DNA from: Mayfieldus sp963740555
GTDB taxonomy: Bacteria; Actinomycetota; Thermoleophilia; Solirubrobacterales; 70-9
Direction: 5' to 3'
Assembly (NCBI GenBank): GCA_963740555.1
Contig: CAVUES010000015.1
Coordinates: forward strand, 176,981-240,980
DNA length: 64,000 nucleotides
The notes beneath the pieces are model-generated. The model was not told the DNA's origin. It worked only from the letters and a program-made list of their open reading frames with translations, and did no database searches. This document shows positions 1 to 9,127 of this stretch, piece after piece. Positions within the stretch are counted from its first letter, which is position 1; each line of letters begins with the position of its first letter. Both the position numbers and the translations under genes were made by a program.

Positions 1-359
1 ATGCATCGGGTTCGCATGGCCGCACGCATCCGCACCGTTCCGCTTCCGGCCCGGGTCCAGCTTCCGCTTGCTTCGGAGCTCTCTCAGCCCAGTTCCCTTC
101 CGTTTGTAAGCCACGGTCTGATGGTTATCGGAAGGCGGCAAACGGAGCAGAAGCTCCGCACAAAGATTGGGCAAAACCAGTCGTCCTGCCGATTGGGCCA
201 CGAGCGGTTCACGGCAGCCAGTTGGGCGGCGGATACCGCAAATCGCGCAAAGCGGGAGCGAGCAGGTAGGCTCGAAACATCGCCCAGACAGTCCCTACTG
301 AGGTCTTCGATCAGTTCACCGAGCGGTTCGAGTGCTGGAACCGGGGCGAGCTTGACCAA
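1..359. other. No recognisable gene; 5' flank of an NTF2-like gene
   Basis: Frames are open on both strands here, but none gives a protein I recognise; the long forward frame through 1-1569 runs antisense to a real methyltransferase and is a GC-rich shadow. The last 90 bases (270-359) read in frame into the NTF2-like gene and encode a typical first helix of that fold (FDQFTERFECWNRGELDQ), although no start codon is present after the in-frame stop at 267-269. Confidence 0.5.
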
Positions 360-710
360 ATGCAGGCCATGTATGCGGAGGACGGAATGTTTGACATCTC
401 CGCTGTCTTCACCGATGTCGCGCCCGCGCGTGGCCACCAGAACATGCGTCGGCAGTGGGAAGAGGTGTGGGAAACTTGGGGCGGGCTCCGCCTCGACCCA
501 GTCGAGGCGTTCGATCTCGGTGACGGGCGTTACGTCGTCGATGTGCGACTTTGGGGGAAAGGGAAGCGAAGCGGCGTCGAAGTCGATCAGCGCTTCGCTT
601 TCCTCTACACCCTTCGTCCCGAAGACGAGAAGATCATCCGCGCCCAGCTCTTTTCGGACGTGGCAGCGGCGATCTCCGCAGCGGAGTCATCCGCCTCCCA
701 GACTGCCTGA
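360..710 (+). CDS. SnoaL/NTF2-like fold protein, 5' end uncertain
   Basis: A 116-residue reading of a SnoaL/nuclear-transport-factor-2-like alpha+beta barrel: an Asp/Glu-rich start (MQAMYAEDGMFDISAV), a Trp-rich middle (WEEVWETWGGL) and a beta-rich end. Such proteins are small polar-pocket enzymes or binding proteins; the substrate cannot be read from sequence. The first helix of the fold is encoded upstream (270-359) in the same frame, but between the stop at 267 and the ATG at 360 there is no ATG, GTG or TTG. Either the true start was lost by mutation or frameshift, or translation begins inside the fold and gives a truncated protein. It may be a pseudogene. Confidence 0.5.
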   Translation: MQAMYAEDGMFDISAVFTDVAPARGHQNMRRQWEEVWETWGGLRLDPVEAFDLGDGRYVVDVRLWGKGKRSGVEVDQRFAFLYTLRPEDEKIIRAQLFSDVAAAISAAESSASQTA

Positions 711-909
711 TTCCCGCGTCCGCGATGTCGGGCCGTCGCTACCGCTCTTCGTGCATTGGAGGCATTTGCTCGACCGCCCTGCCGACCTGCTGAGCCACAG
801 CGTGTGGCTCGCTGACGGGTCTGCGCGCGGATGTCGTCTACGACCTAGCGGAGGCGCCCCGTCCGACCGGCTCGTCGTGGTCGGCCTCCCGAGTTGTGCG
901 AGGCGGGCG

Positions 910-1770
910 CTAGGCGGTTGCCGAGGCGAGCAGCACCACGTTCGCGAAGCGCAGCGGCTTCGAGCCACCCCCCGCATCCGCTGCGGCCTGCGTGATCGCG
1001 TCCCAGGCCTCTTCCTGGGCCTCGCCTGCGTGCCGCTCGATCATCGCCCGGATCGGGGCGGAGATCGCCCTGATGTAGGCGGTGAAGTGCTCCGGGGAGT
1101 CGAACTCGAAGGTGACCTCGTCCCGCTCCACGGCGACCTTCGAGAACCCACCTCCTTCGAGCAACCCGCCGATGGCAGCGGGGGTGGGCCGGGAGAGGGG
1201 CCCGGGCGTTTCGGCCGGGGGCGGGGGCACGTCCAGTCGCTCCATCGTCGTCCTCATCGGAATCGAGAGGAAGGGGACCTGATCGGGCTCGCCCCACGAG
1301 CTGATCGCCATCCGCGCGCCCGGCTTGAGGAAGCCTCGGATGCGCCCCGCGGCGGCCTCCGCGTCAGGCTCGAAGATGATTCCCCAGCGCGAGACGGCGG
1401 CGTCGAAGCTCGCGTGCGGAAAATCGAGGCTGGAGGCGTCCGACTCCATGAACTCGACGTTGCCCAAGCCGGCCGCCGCCGCGCGTTCACGCCCGAAGGC
1501 GAGCATCTCGGCGGAGATGTCCGTGGCCACAACGCTGCCCTCCGGGCCGGCCTTACGCGCGGCGGTTAGCGCCGGCTCGCCATAGCCGGCGGCGACGTCC
1601 AGGACCCGGCTCCCCGCCTGCACGTCAGCGAGCTCCACCAGCCGCTCGCTGATGTGCCCGGCGGCGCTGTCAGTGAACTCGCTCCACTCCTTCCATCCCA
1701 CCGCAGCGGAGTCCCACTGCTTGTGCTGCGCCTCGCGGAAGTCGACCGGGTCGATCGCCTTGGATTCCAT
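910..1770 (-). CDS. Class I SAM-dependent methyltransferase
   Basis: A 286-residue UbiE/COQ5-like Rossmann methyltransferase. The SAM-binding motif I is clear (VLDVAAGYGE, about residues 56-65), followed by an acidic strand-2 end (ATDISAEM) and the post-motif region SRWGIIFEPD. The family transfers a methyl group from SAM to small-molecule or lipid acceptors; the C-terminal half, which selects substrate, gives no clue. ATG start at 1770 with a purine-rich stretch (GGAGGAG) just upstream. It stands alone between the NTF2-like gene and an insertion sequence, transcribed toward the former. Confidence 0.85.
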   Translation of the reverse strand: MESKAIDPVDFREAQHKQWDSAAVGWKEWSEFTDSAAGHISERLVELADVQAGSRVLDVAAGYGEPALTAARKAGPEGSVVATDISAEMLAFGRERAAAAGLGNVEFMESDASSLDFPHASFDAAVSRWGIIFEPDAEAAAGRIRGFLKPGARMAISSWGEPDQVPFLSIPMRTTMERLDVPPPPAETPGPLSRPTPAAIGGLLEGGGFSKVAVERDEVTFEFDSPEHFTAYIRAISAPIRAMIERHAGEAQEEAWDAITQAAADAGGGSKPLRFANVVLLASATA

Positions 1771-2027
1771 GCTCGCTCCTCCTTACCACCCCATTGCAGT
1801 GCACGGCGACGCTAACCAATTCGGGTCACCGGCGGACTCGCAGTGACGATTGCATCGGTTCCGCGTCGGCTCCGGATGACCAGCAGCACGAGGTCAGGTC
1901 GTCCCGTTGCGCCGGCGAACCGCAGCGCCTCCCTACGCGTCGTGAATGCGACCGTCTTCCACTGCTCCTTCTCGCGGAGGCTGTCGCATAAACCCCTGCT
2001 GTCCGGCCTGTTTTGGACCATCCGGAC
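1771..2027. other. Intergenic region upstream of the IS element
   Basis: No confident gene. A minus-strand frame over 1812-1985 (FTTRREALRFAGATGRPDLV and nearby) has protein-like composition and could be the stump of a gene cut by the IS insertion, but I do not recognise the family. The IS sequence probably begins near 1985-2000; no matching inverted repeat was found at the far end. Confidence 0.3.
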
Positions 2028-3525
2028 ATGCCACAGAACTTCCTCACACATGACCGAGACCAACCGCTGCTGCTGCCGCCGGACCTGCGCGACTGGCTCC
2101 CAGAGGATCACCTCGCCTGGTTCGTAATCGAGACGGTCGAGGAGCTTGACCTCGAGCCCTTCTACGGCTCCTACCGCGCCGACGGCCATGGCGCAGCGGC
2201 GCATGAGCCGAAGATGATGGTGGGGCTGCTCGCCTATGCCTACGCGGTCGGCGAGCGCTCATCGAGAGGGATCGAGCGCCGCTGCCGCGAGGACGTCGCC
2301 TTCCGGGTGATCTGCGCAACAAGCGCCCGACCACGCCACGATCGCGCGCTTTCGCGCCGCACAGGAGGCCCTGGCCGACCTCTTCGGCGGGGTGCTCGGC
2401 CTCTGCGCCAAGGCCGGGCTGGTCGAGGTGGGCGTGCTGGCGGTCGACGGGACCAAGCTCGAGGCCTCGGCGTCAAACCACGCCACCCGAAGCTACGAGC
2501 AAATCGCCGCCGAGATCCTCGCCGAGGCGGGGCGGATCGACGCCGCCGAGGACGAGATCCACGGCGATGCGCGAGGCGATGAGCTGCCCGAGCACCTGAC
2601 CACCCGCGAGGGCCGCCGCGCCTGGCTTCGGGAGGCAAAGGAGCAGCTTGAGCGCGAGCGCGCCGCGAAGGAGGAGCCGATCCCCCGCGACCGCGCCAAG
2701 CGCCTCGAGCTCTGCCGCGAGCGCCTTGTCGAGGACTGGCAGACGGAGCACCGCGCAAACCGCGCCTACGAGGCCTACCGAGCCCGCGGCGTGATGCGCG
2801 ACGGGCGCCGTTTCGGTCGCCCGCCGGACCCATACTCACCGCCCGCTCAACCCGAGGGGAAGCTGAATCTCACCGACCCCGACTCCCGCAACATGAAGGC
2901 CTACCGCGGTTACCTGCAGGGCTTCAACGCCCAGACGGTGACCACCGAGCGACAGATCATCGTCGCCGCCGAGATCGCCCCCGACGGCCTTGACTCACCC
3001 AGCTTGGCCCGATGGTCTCGGCCGCCGAGCGGGAGCTTGAGCAGGTCGGGGTGAAGGAGCCCCCGAGGTGGTGCTGGCGGACGCCGGCTACTGGTCAAAC
3101 GAGCACATCGACTCGCTGCGCGAGCGCGGGATCACCCCGCTGGTCGCCCCCGACGCCGACCACAGCAAGGGACCACGAAAGACTCGCCTCGGCGGGCCCT
3201 ACGACTTCATGCGAAGAGCGCTCCACAGCGCCAAGGGCGAGGAGCCACTCCGGCGCCAGGTGATGGTCGAGCCCGTGTTCGCCGAGATCAAGCAGATCCG
3301 GCGCGCGGGGCGCTTCAAACGAGGGGCCGGGCCGCGGTCCGCTCGGAATGGCGCCTCATCGCCGCCACTCACAACCTCCTGAAGCTTTACCGCAGCGGTT
3401 TGGCCGGGGGAGCTGAGGGGGCGCTCAGCGGGTGGGAGGGGGGGGGGTCGCGCGTTGCAGAAGCGGTCCCGCGGGAGCCCCCGTTTCTCAGTCAGCGCGC
3501 TCTTCAGTACCGGTGGAAGTCCTAA
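2028..3525 (+). pseudogene. IS1182-like transposase, multiply frameshifted
   Basis: Consecutive reading frames rebuild one DDE transposase of the IS1182 type: N-terminal part (LLPPDLRDWLPEDHLAWFV, from ATG 2028), DDE core with the first Asp in LAVDGTKLEA, a coiled basic insert, the middle block (DPDSRNMKAYRGYLQGFNAQ), VLADAGYWSNEHIDSL, and the C-terminal VEPVFAEIK followed by WRLIAATHNLLKLYRSG. The reading frame changes near 2317, 3000, 3062 and 3330, so no full-length enzyme can be made. The last frame ends at the TAA at 3523-3525. Terminal inverted repeats and a target duplication were not identified. At least four indels mean an old, dead copy. Confidence 0.85.
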
Positions 3526-3629
3526 TTTTCGATTTCCAGGCCTCACTGGAGGGGGATACTGAGCGGAGCGTGCGCAGCTCATCCCAAGCGTCAGCTCGGT
3601 GCCTCCTATGGTGAGGCTTCCTATCCGGA

Positions 3630-4712
3630 TTGCTCGGCGTGTTGCTGGCGCCCGCTATGCCGGCGCTGGCCCGCAGCGCCTACGTCGTCAACCAGAACTC
3701 CGACAACGTAACGGTGATCGACACCGCGACGAATACGACGGTGGGGGCGCCGATCGCGGTTGGCACCAACCCGATCGCGATCGCGATCACCCCGAACGGC
3801 GCCCGCGCCTACGTCACCAACGCAGTCTCCAACAGCGTCTCGGTGATCGACACCGCCACCAACGCGACGGTGGGGGCGCCGATCACGGTCGGCAGTGAGC
3901 CGGCCGCGGTCGCGATCACCCCGAACGGCGCCCGCGCCTACGTTGCCAACGCAGGCTCCAACAACGTCTCGCTGATCGACACGGCGACCAACACGACGGT
4001 GGGGGCGCCGATCGCGGTCGGCGACTTCCCGGAGGCGGTCGCGATCACCCCCGACCAACCATCGAAGGCGAGCCTCGGCTCCGCCGCAAAGGGGCTGAAG
4101 ACGACGCTCAGGGCAAGCGGCTCAACGGACCCCGACGGCCAGATCGCCACCTACAAATTCGACTTCGGCGATGGACGGAGCGCCCAGACCAGCGCCGCCA
4201 CCGTCCACCACAGCTACAAGAGGGTCGGCGAGTTCACAGCGCGGCTGACGGTCACCGACAACGAGGGCTGCTCGGGGGCGCTTGTCTTCAGCGGCCAGAC
4301 CGCCTTCTGCAACGGATCCTCGAGCGCCTCGGTGACCCGCACAGTGGCCACCGACAAGCTGGGCAAGCTGAGGCGAAACACTGCCAACGGCACCGCGAGG
4401 CTGGCCGTCACGGTCCCCGGCAAGGGGACGCTGAAGCTGTCGGGCAGGGGGGTGGCAATGCAGCGCGCGACCGCGCGCGCCTCGAGCCTCGCCAAGGCCG
4501 TGCACCGCAAGGGCACGGTGAAGCTGCGGATCAAGGCCAGGGGCAAGGCAAAGCGCAAGCTTGAGCGCACGGGAAAGGTCAAGGTCAAGGTCAAGGTCAC
4601 GTTCACACCCAAGGGCGGCACCCCGAACACCCAGACCAAGAGGAGTCAAGCTGGTCAAGAAGCGTTAGGTCGGGGCGGCCCCGCCGTCCTCTATCCGGTC
4701 GGTTGCCGCTAG
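3630..4712 (+). CDS. Secreted YVTN beta-propeller and PKD-domain protein, frame-damaged ends
   Basis: A signal-like hydrophobic start (GVLLAPAMPALARS) precedes three near-identical 42-residue YVTN/beta-propeller repeats (for example VIDTATNTTVGAPIAVG then ITPNGARAYVTN), a PKD domain (FDFGDGRSAQTSAATVHHSY), and a basic Lys/Arg tail. Such proteins are exported surface or matrix proteins. Only three propeller blades remain, so the propeller is incomplete or oligomeric. The start offered is a TTG; an ATG lies at 3608 in another frame. Near the end, removing about one base around 4650 gives the short terminus VKLVKKR and a TAG at about 4668; as written, the frame runs on with an unrelated tail (SQAGQEALGRGG). 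The gene may be decaying or contain sequencing indels. Confidence 0.65.
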   Translation: MLGVLLAPAMPALARSAYVVNQNSDNVTVIDTATNTTVGAPIAVGTNPIAIAITPNGARAYVTNAVSNSVSVIDTATNATVGAPITVGSEPAAVAITPNGARAYVANAGSNNVSLIDTATNTTVGAPIAVGDFPEAVAITPDQPSKASLGSAAKGLKTTLRASGSTDPDGQIATYKFDFGDGRSAQTSAATVHHSYKRVGEFTARLTVTDNEGCSGALVFSGQTAFCNGSSSASVTRTVATDKLGKLRRNTANGTARLAVTVPGKGTLKLSGRGVAMQRATARASSLAKAVHRKGTVKLRIKARGKAKRKLERTGKVKVKVKVTFTPKGGTPNTQTKRSQAGQEALGRGGPAVLYPVGCR

Positions 4713-4901
4713 GCGGCCGACCGGCAGGCCAGGTGCACCACCCCGCTGTCGTACTCTTCGTGGGACCGGAAATCGGTCGCGCTTTGCCGCATCCCGATCA
4801 ACGTCTCGGGCGTGGGCCAGCGGTTGACCGTGACCGTGCGTCGGTGCGTCAAGAATCGGCGTGTTGGCGATCCCTCCGCTACGCACGGATTTCCCCGTCT
4901 T

Positions 4902-5020
4902 CAGCACGCGGACTTTGCGGCGGACCCAGAATCCGCGTGTTTTGGACTTTCCAAAGGTGCCAATTTGCAGGTACTTCATGCCGGAGGAGGGACTCGAACC
5001 CCCGACACGCGGATTATGAT
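4902..5020 (+). repeat. Left attachment-like direct repeat (3' part of tRNA-Met plus flank)
   Basis: About 119 bases match 16753-16872 with only a handful of differences (for example gcggaccca versus gcggactca, gcaggtact versus gcagggact). Bases 4979-5020 equal the last 42 bases of the tRNA-Met gene (minus-strand orientation); the identity stops in the anticodon loop, after which the two sites differ. The left copy therefore carries only the 3' part of the tRNA, as expected for the distal end of an island integrated at a tRNA 3' end. The flank includes arms CACGCGGA / TCCGCGTG followed by TTTT, likely the tRNA terminator. Confidence 0.85.
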
Positions 5021-5104
5021 GACGGCGAGGCGGGGTCATCTGAGGCTGAGTAGGCACGGCTCGGGTGCGGTGAGGTGCCGTCAGTTCGGTTCGAAGTCGG
5101 GAGT

Positions 5105-5127
5105 TGGACGCACAGTTCGACGCACGG
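5105..5127 (+). repeat. Short tandem motif, possible integrase arm site
   Basis: Two adjacent units of the form GACGCACAGTTC / GACGCACGGTTT. Near-identical pairs occur inside the right boundary (about 16651-16672), and a related form (GGCGCACAACTGGCGCAC) at about 45300-45318 and 47549-47567. Short direct repeats 0.1-0.2 kb inside an attachment core are the usual layout of arm-type sites of tyrosine integrases; that role here is inference. Confidence 0.4.
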
Positions 5128-5210
5128 TTTGGGAGCGATCAGCGGTAGCTGAACGTCTTTTCGAGGCGACGCTGTCGCCAGTGGGAGGGAGTCAGCTGGG
5201 GAGCCAGGAC

Positions 5211-5234
5211 GTCGCTGGTTCAAATCCAGTCGCC
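5211..5234 (+). repeat. tRNA-Pro-like 3' end fragment, copy 1
   Basis: The T-arm and acceptor 3' strand of a tRNA (GCTGGTTCAAATCCAG then TCGCCCCGAC) identical over about 29 bases to 7046-7076. No 5' half is present. The acceptor strand CGCCCCG with A73 and the T-arm fit tRNA-Pro. It looks like an attachment-site remnant independent of the tRNA-Met repeats. Confidence 0.6.
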
Positions 5235-5330
5235 CCGACTAGGCGAAGCCGCTTCGGCGTTTCCGTCGATCGCGGTGGGTTCGGCATCCTGTTCTTGTCG
5301 ACCACTCCGTCAACACTGGGACCAGCGGAC

Positions 5331-6280
5331 ATGCCTGCCCAAGGTAGCGGGGCCCCCGAGCCGCGAAAGGCCCTGGTCACAGGCGCCACCGGCTTCATCG
5401 GAAGCCGACTCGTTGGCGCCCTTGGTGACGCAGGGTGGAGCGTCAGGTGTCTGGTTCGGGATCGAGGGCGCGTCAGCAGCCTGGCCAAACGGGGTTTTGA
5501 GATCCGCCAGGGGGATGTGCTCAATGCGGACTCGCTGGTTGGCGCCGGTGAGGGCGTTGATGTCGCCTACTACCTGATTCACGCCATGGGGCGTGGTGGG
5601 AAGGCCGACTTCGCCGAGCGGGAGCGTCGCGGGGCGCAAAATTTCGCCGAGATGGCGAGCCGCGAGGGGGTCGGCCGGGTCATCTACCTGGGCGGATTGG
5701 GCGACGATCCGAAGTCAGAGCACCTGCTCAGCCGGCAACGGACGGCGGAGATCCTCTCAGAGCTCGGGCCGCCGCTCACTTACTTCCGAGCCGGGATGGT
5801 CGTTGGAGCCGGCAGCGAGTCCTACCGTACCCTTCGCTATCTGGTCCAGCGGCTGCCGCGATGATCGCGCCCGCCTGGCTCGCGACCCCAACTCAACCGA
5901 TCGCGCTCGACGACGCGATCTCCTATCTCTCCCAGGCGCCGAACGTCGCGTCTTCGGAGGGCCGCGAGATCCAGATCGGAGGCCCCGACGTTCTGTCTTA
6001 CGGCGAGATGCTCGACTGCATGGCGGAAGCTCTGGGCGTGCGCAGGCGCCCGAGGCTGCCGGTCCCGCTGCTCACGCCGTGGCTCTCCTCGTTGTGGATC
6101 GGCCTGGTGACTCCGGTGGATTCGGGAATTGCCCGGCCCCTGATCGAGGGTTTGTCCACGCCGACTACGGTCACCGACCCATCGGGTGCATCGCTGTTCG
6201 CCATCAGCCCAATGCCATTCCCGACTGCTCTGCGCAAGGCCTTGGCCGAGGACGCCGAAGCATCGGTGCCGATCCGGTGA
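5331..6280 (+). pseudogene. NAD(P)-binding SDR/epimerase-like protein, one frameshift
   Basis: An atypical/extended SDR of the NmrA-like kind: cofactor motif TGATGFIGSRL near the start, VAYYLIHAMGRG and VIYLGGLGDD in the core, ending the first frame at 5864. The continuation (MIAPAWLATPTQPIALDDAI then IQIGGPDVLSYGEML) is in another frame, so an indel near 5855 separates the cofactor domain from the substrate-side domain. Restoring it gives about 315 residues, a normal length. The first ATG with a good reading is 5331. Its stop overlaps the next start (TGATG at 6278), so the two were one operon. Redox role on an unknown substrate. Confidence 0.7.
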
Positions 6281-6855
6281 TGAGGATGCGAGCCGATCCA
6301 GCCGATGCGTGGCGCGGACGGGTCCGCCTGTTGACAGAACACGTGAAGAACGTCTCGCGCACGGGCTCGGCGAGCTCGGTTCAGGAGGCGGAGATCCTCT
6401 TGCCGGAGACAGTCTCATTCTCGAGCCGGGATTTCCTGCATCGTGCCGCGCGAGCATATTGGCAGTTCATAAGCCGGGTCTCGCTGGGCCTCATTCGTGT
6501 GGTCTATGCCGAGAATCACCAGTCGGTAGTCCTGTTCGCCCGGCCGTTTTCACTGCTTCGGTTCTGCCTGGCGGACTACGAGTTGGGCGAGGACCGGGGC
6601 GCCGTCACTTGGGCTATTGACCGCGGCCTGCTCGTTGCACGCGACGGGCGGAGGCGGGGCTTCCTGCGGATGTCAATCGAAAGGATGAACGACGATTCCG
6701 CCAATGGCCGAGTTCTGTTTCACGTCCGGATGGAGGTTCAAAATTTCTATCCGTGGCTCCGCGGAAATGGCCGTTTAGCGCGGTTCGGCACCTGGTTTTA
6801 CAGCCAGACACAACTGCGGATTCATCGGATTGTGACGAGAGGGTTTCTTCGGTAG
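6280..6855 (+). CDS. Conserved-looking hypothetical protein paired with the SDR
   Basis: A 191-residue protein that begins on an ATG sharing one base with the stop of the preceding SDR, implying translational coupling. It has an amphipathic helical block (FLHRAARAYWQFISRVSLGL), then alternating strands with many aromatics (YELGEDRGAVTWAIDRGLLV; FHVRMEVQNFYPWLRGNG). I do not recognise the family with certainty. Codon use and GC resemble the rest of the genome, and unlike most island genes it has no internal stop or frameshift. Confidence 0.6.
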   Translation: MRMRADPADAWRGRVRLLTEHVKNVSRTGSASSVQEAEILLPETVSFSSRDFLHRAARAYWQFISRVSLGLIRVVYAENHQSVVLFARPFSLLRFCLADYELGEDRGAVTWAIDRGLLVARDGRRRGFLRMSIERMNDDSANGRVLFHVRMEVQNFYPWLRGNGRLARFGTWFYSQTQLRIHRIVTRGFLR

Positions 6856-7422
6856 CTCGCAACCTTGACCTTCCACTGTCTGAGATCGGCCGGATCCATT
6901 CCGAGATCGATGGGACACGGTAGTACCGCTTTGGTACCGACCGATGGGTCGTATGTGTCCAGATTGTTCAGATGCGTGGACGCAATGGACGATCTGGACG
7001 CTCCTGGAAGCATCGACACCTGATTCGCTCGGCTGGGGGCCGAAAGGTCGCTGGTTCAAATCCAGTCGCCCCGACTGTTTCAACTCCGCCGTCAGGCGCA
7101 ACACACGCCTTTCGAGCGCCGCATGGCCCCGCACGCCAGCGCATCGCGCCCGGCGAGTCAGACACACGCCAGACATATCTCGGCCGTCGCCAGACACAAG
7201 AGCCGATGTCAGTCGACGTGCTGTTAGCGGTGACTGCGCTGGTCAAAGAGCGCTCGCGCTTTTCCTTGCAGGGACAGCCGGCAGAGCTGGGCAATTGCTT
7301 TTCGCGCAAAGCGGCAGCGCCTGGAGCATGAGAAATCTGATTGTTGTTGCGACGCCGGCGGTCACTCGCACCGGATGCCAATCCTATGATCGTCACGATG
7401 TCGCCAACGGTTGCGTGGAGCG
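6856..7422. other. Gene-free stretch with tRNA-Pro-like fragment
   Basis: No gene recognised. It contains the second tRNA-Pro-like 3' half (7028-7074) and, at 7300-7320, a short motif (TCGCGCAAAGCGGCAGCG) that recurs almost unchanged at 45349-45366. Short frames here give only tRNA-like or arginine-rich shadow translations. Confidence 0.5.
7028..7074 (+). repeat. tRNA-Pro(GGG) 3' half, copy 2
   Basis: Reads as anticodon stem-loop (CTCGG, loop CTGGGGG, CCGAA; anticodon GGG), variable region AGGTC, T-arm GCTGG TTCAAAT CCAGT and acceptor strand CGCCCCG with A73. The D-arm and 5' acceptor strand are missing, so this is not a functional tRNA. Together with copy 1 it brackets the SDR operon (about 1.84 kb), which suggests a separate, nested integration at a tRNA-Pro site. 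Confidence 0.65.
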
Positions 7423-8114
7423 GTGGCTAAATCTCCAGGTCCGCGAGGCTTGCGCTCCGCCCGACCGCTGCAGGACCCGCCGACGAAGCGAACTCAGGTC
7501 TACGACCGCATTCGCGACGGCATATTGAGTGGCGAGTTGCCGCGGGAACGCGCCTGTCGCCTTCGGCCTTATCTGAGCAGTTCGGGACCAGCACGATGCC
7601 GGTGAGAGAAGCGATTCGGCTACTCGAGGACGACGGTTTGGTCGAAACCTCTGCTCGACGGTGGAGCCGTGTAGCCATGCCGGGCCTCGAGCTGGCGAGC
7701 GATCTTTACCCGATCGTCGGGTTGCTTGAGAGCTTTGCGGTCGAAAATGGAGAGCCCCCCACGACTGCCCGACTGACAAAAATGCGCACCGCCAACCGCG
7801 ATCTGCGCGCCGCCGGGCGCGAGGAGGACGCCGCCGGTTGCATCGATGCCGACACCCGCTTTCACTCCGCGATCGTCGTTGGCGCAAACAACAAGCCCCT
7901 CGAAGAGATCATCGATGAGCTCAAGGCGCGGATGCGCCTCCTGGAGGGCGCGTTCTTCTTCCATGGCGATCGAGTGGCGACCTCAGCGAAGCAGCACGAT
8001 GAGATCGTCCGCGCGCTGGCGGCAGGAGACCTGAAAGCAGCGGCCAAGGGCGTGAAGCAAAACTGGGAGTGGGGCCTCAAAGGCGTCAATGAGGCTCTGG
8101 CACGCCGCAGTTAG
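7423..8114 (+). pseudogene. GntR/FCD-family transcriptional regulator, frameshifted
   Basis: The winged-helix start (KRTQVYDRIRDGILSGELP) is in one frame; after an indel near 7553 the rest follows in another (LSEQFGTSTMPVREAIRLLE, with VETSARRWSRVA as the wing), then an all-alpha FCD ligand domain with the metal/ligand His positions in DADTRFHSAIV and AKQHDEIVRAL. Intact, it would be about 230 residues, normal for FadR/VanR-type regulators that sense small carboxylates or amino-acid derivatives. It likely controlled the neighbouring catabolic genes. GTG at 7423 is the best start. Confidence 0.8.
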
Positions 8115-8117
8115 CCG

Positions 8118-9122
8118 TTATGGGGAAGCGCGACGAAGCTCGGCGATCACACCGCCGGCAAAAGCGATCATCGCATCGCTCGCGTCAGCGAGCGAACCGG
8201 TAAAAAGCGCTGCCCACGCGCTAGCCCCAGCCCCCGCGGCCTCCGTGACCATGCGCCGAAGCGACGCCGCGCTGCCCGAGGCCACAAATTTGGAGAGCTC
8301 GTCGGTTGGCACATCTGATGCTGACATCCGCCCTGACTTGATGCCCTCGGCAAGCTCGAATGGCATGCTCATCTCCTCTAAAGCCGTATCTGCTGTCGAT
8401 GCGATCAGCATCGTCGCGAACTCACGAGCGTGGTTTGAGATCGACTGGCCATCTTCCAAGATCTCGGTCACCTGCCAACTGACGTAGGGGAGATCGAACC
8501 GCTCTCTTCCCTCGCGGCGACTGCCTGCGTCTAAGAATTGTCTTGCCAGCGAATCCCGGCGGGGGTCGGCCGGGCTTCCACAATGACCCCATCCGCGATT
8601 CTGCCGGCCGCATGTTCGAGGACTTGCGGGCCACGGGTTCCGATGTAGAGGTCGAACTCGGCGGGCGATTCGAGCTCCAGGGTGACGTCGAGGATCGTGA
8701 AGTCGAGCTCGGGGTCGTCAACGGTGACCGATTCTCCGCGGGCCAGCCTCTTGATTGCGTCGCTTGCGACCCGGAGATGGCGGGGTCCGCGGCGAATTTG
8801 CATTCCCAGAGGGGCCAAGACGTGCTCCGGGTTAGCTGTCCCAAGCCGAAAATCCAATCGCGCCGCGGGTAAAGCAGGGTAAGGGTGCTCATCGCTCGGG
8901 CCAGTTGCGACGGATGACGGGTGTAGGGGTTGGTCACCGCCAATCCGAGCGGAATCGAAGTGCGCTCGGCCAGATCGGCTAGAACCACAAACGGATCCAG
9001 GTGGAAGGTCTGGTCCGAGATCCAAAAGCGGTCAAAACCGAGCTTCGGCCAGGGCTACGACTTCGCGGATCTCCTGCGGGTCGCGCGGAGGGAGCAGGCA
9101 GACATGAAACTCGATCTCTGAC
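8118..9122 (-). pseudogene. Luciferase-like (LLM) flavin monooxygenase, multiply frameshifted
   Basis: Minus-strand pieces in different frames assemble one LLM-class oxidoreductase: N-terminus (IEFHVCLLPPRDPQEIREVV), VVLADLAERTSIPLGLAVTN followed by PYTRHPSQLARAM, then LGMQIRRGPRHLRVASDAIK, FDLYIGTRGPQVLEHAAGRI, and an alpha-helical end (VTEILEDGQSISNHAREFAT). Frame changes fall near 9045, 8870 and 8520. Members use F420 or FMN. The start is a GTG at 9122, six bases from the opine-dehydrogenase remnant upstream, so it was last in a minus-strand operon. It ends next to the convergent regulator. Confidence 0.75.
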
Positions 9123-9127
9123 ACGAG

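Larger units (their letters stand above)
4713..5330. other. Intergenic region holding the left island boundary
   Basis: No gene was recognised. The stretch holds the left attachment-like repeat (4902-5020), a short tandem motif (around 5105-5127) that reappears near the right boundary, and a tRNA-Pro-like 3' end (5211-5234). It is followed at 5236-5256 by a small dyad (CGAAG CCG CTTCG then GCGTTT) that could terminate transcription. Confidence 0.6.

Noticed and set aside
3706..4060. CRISPR-like repeats
   Set aside because: The regular repeats encode in-frame beta-propeller blades and lack unique spacers.
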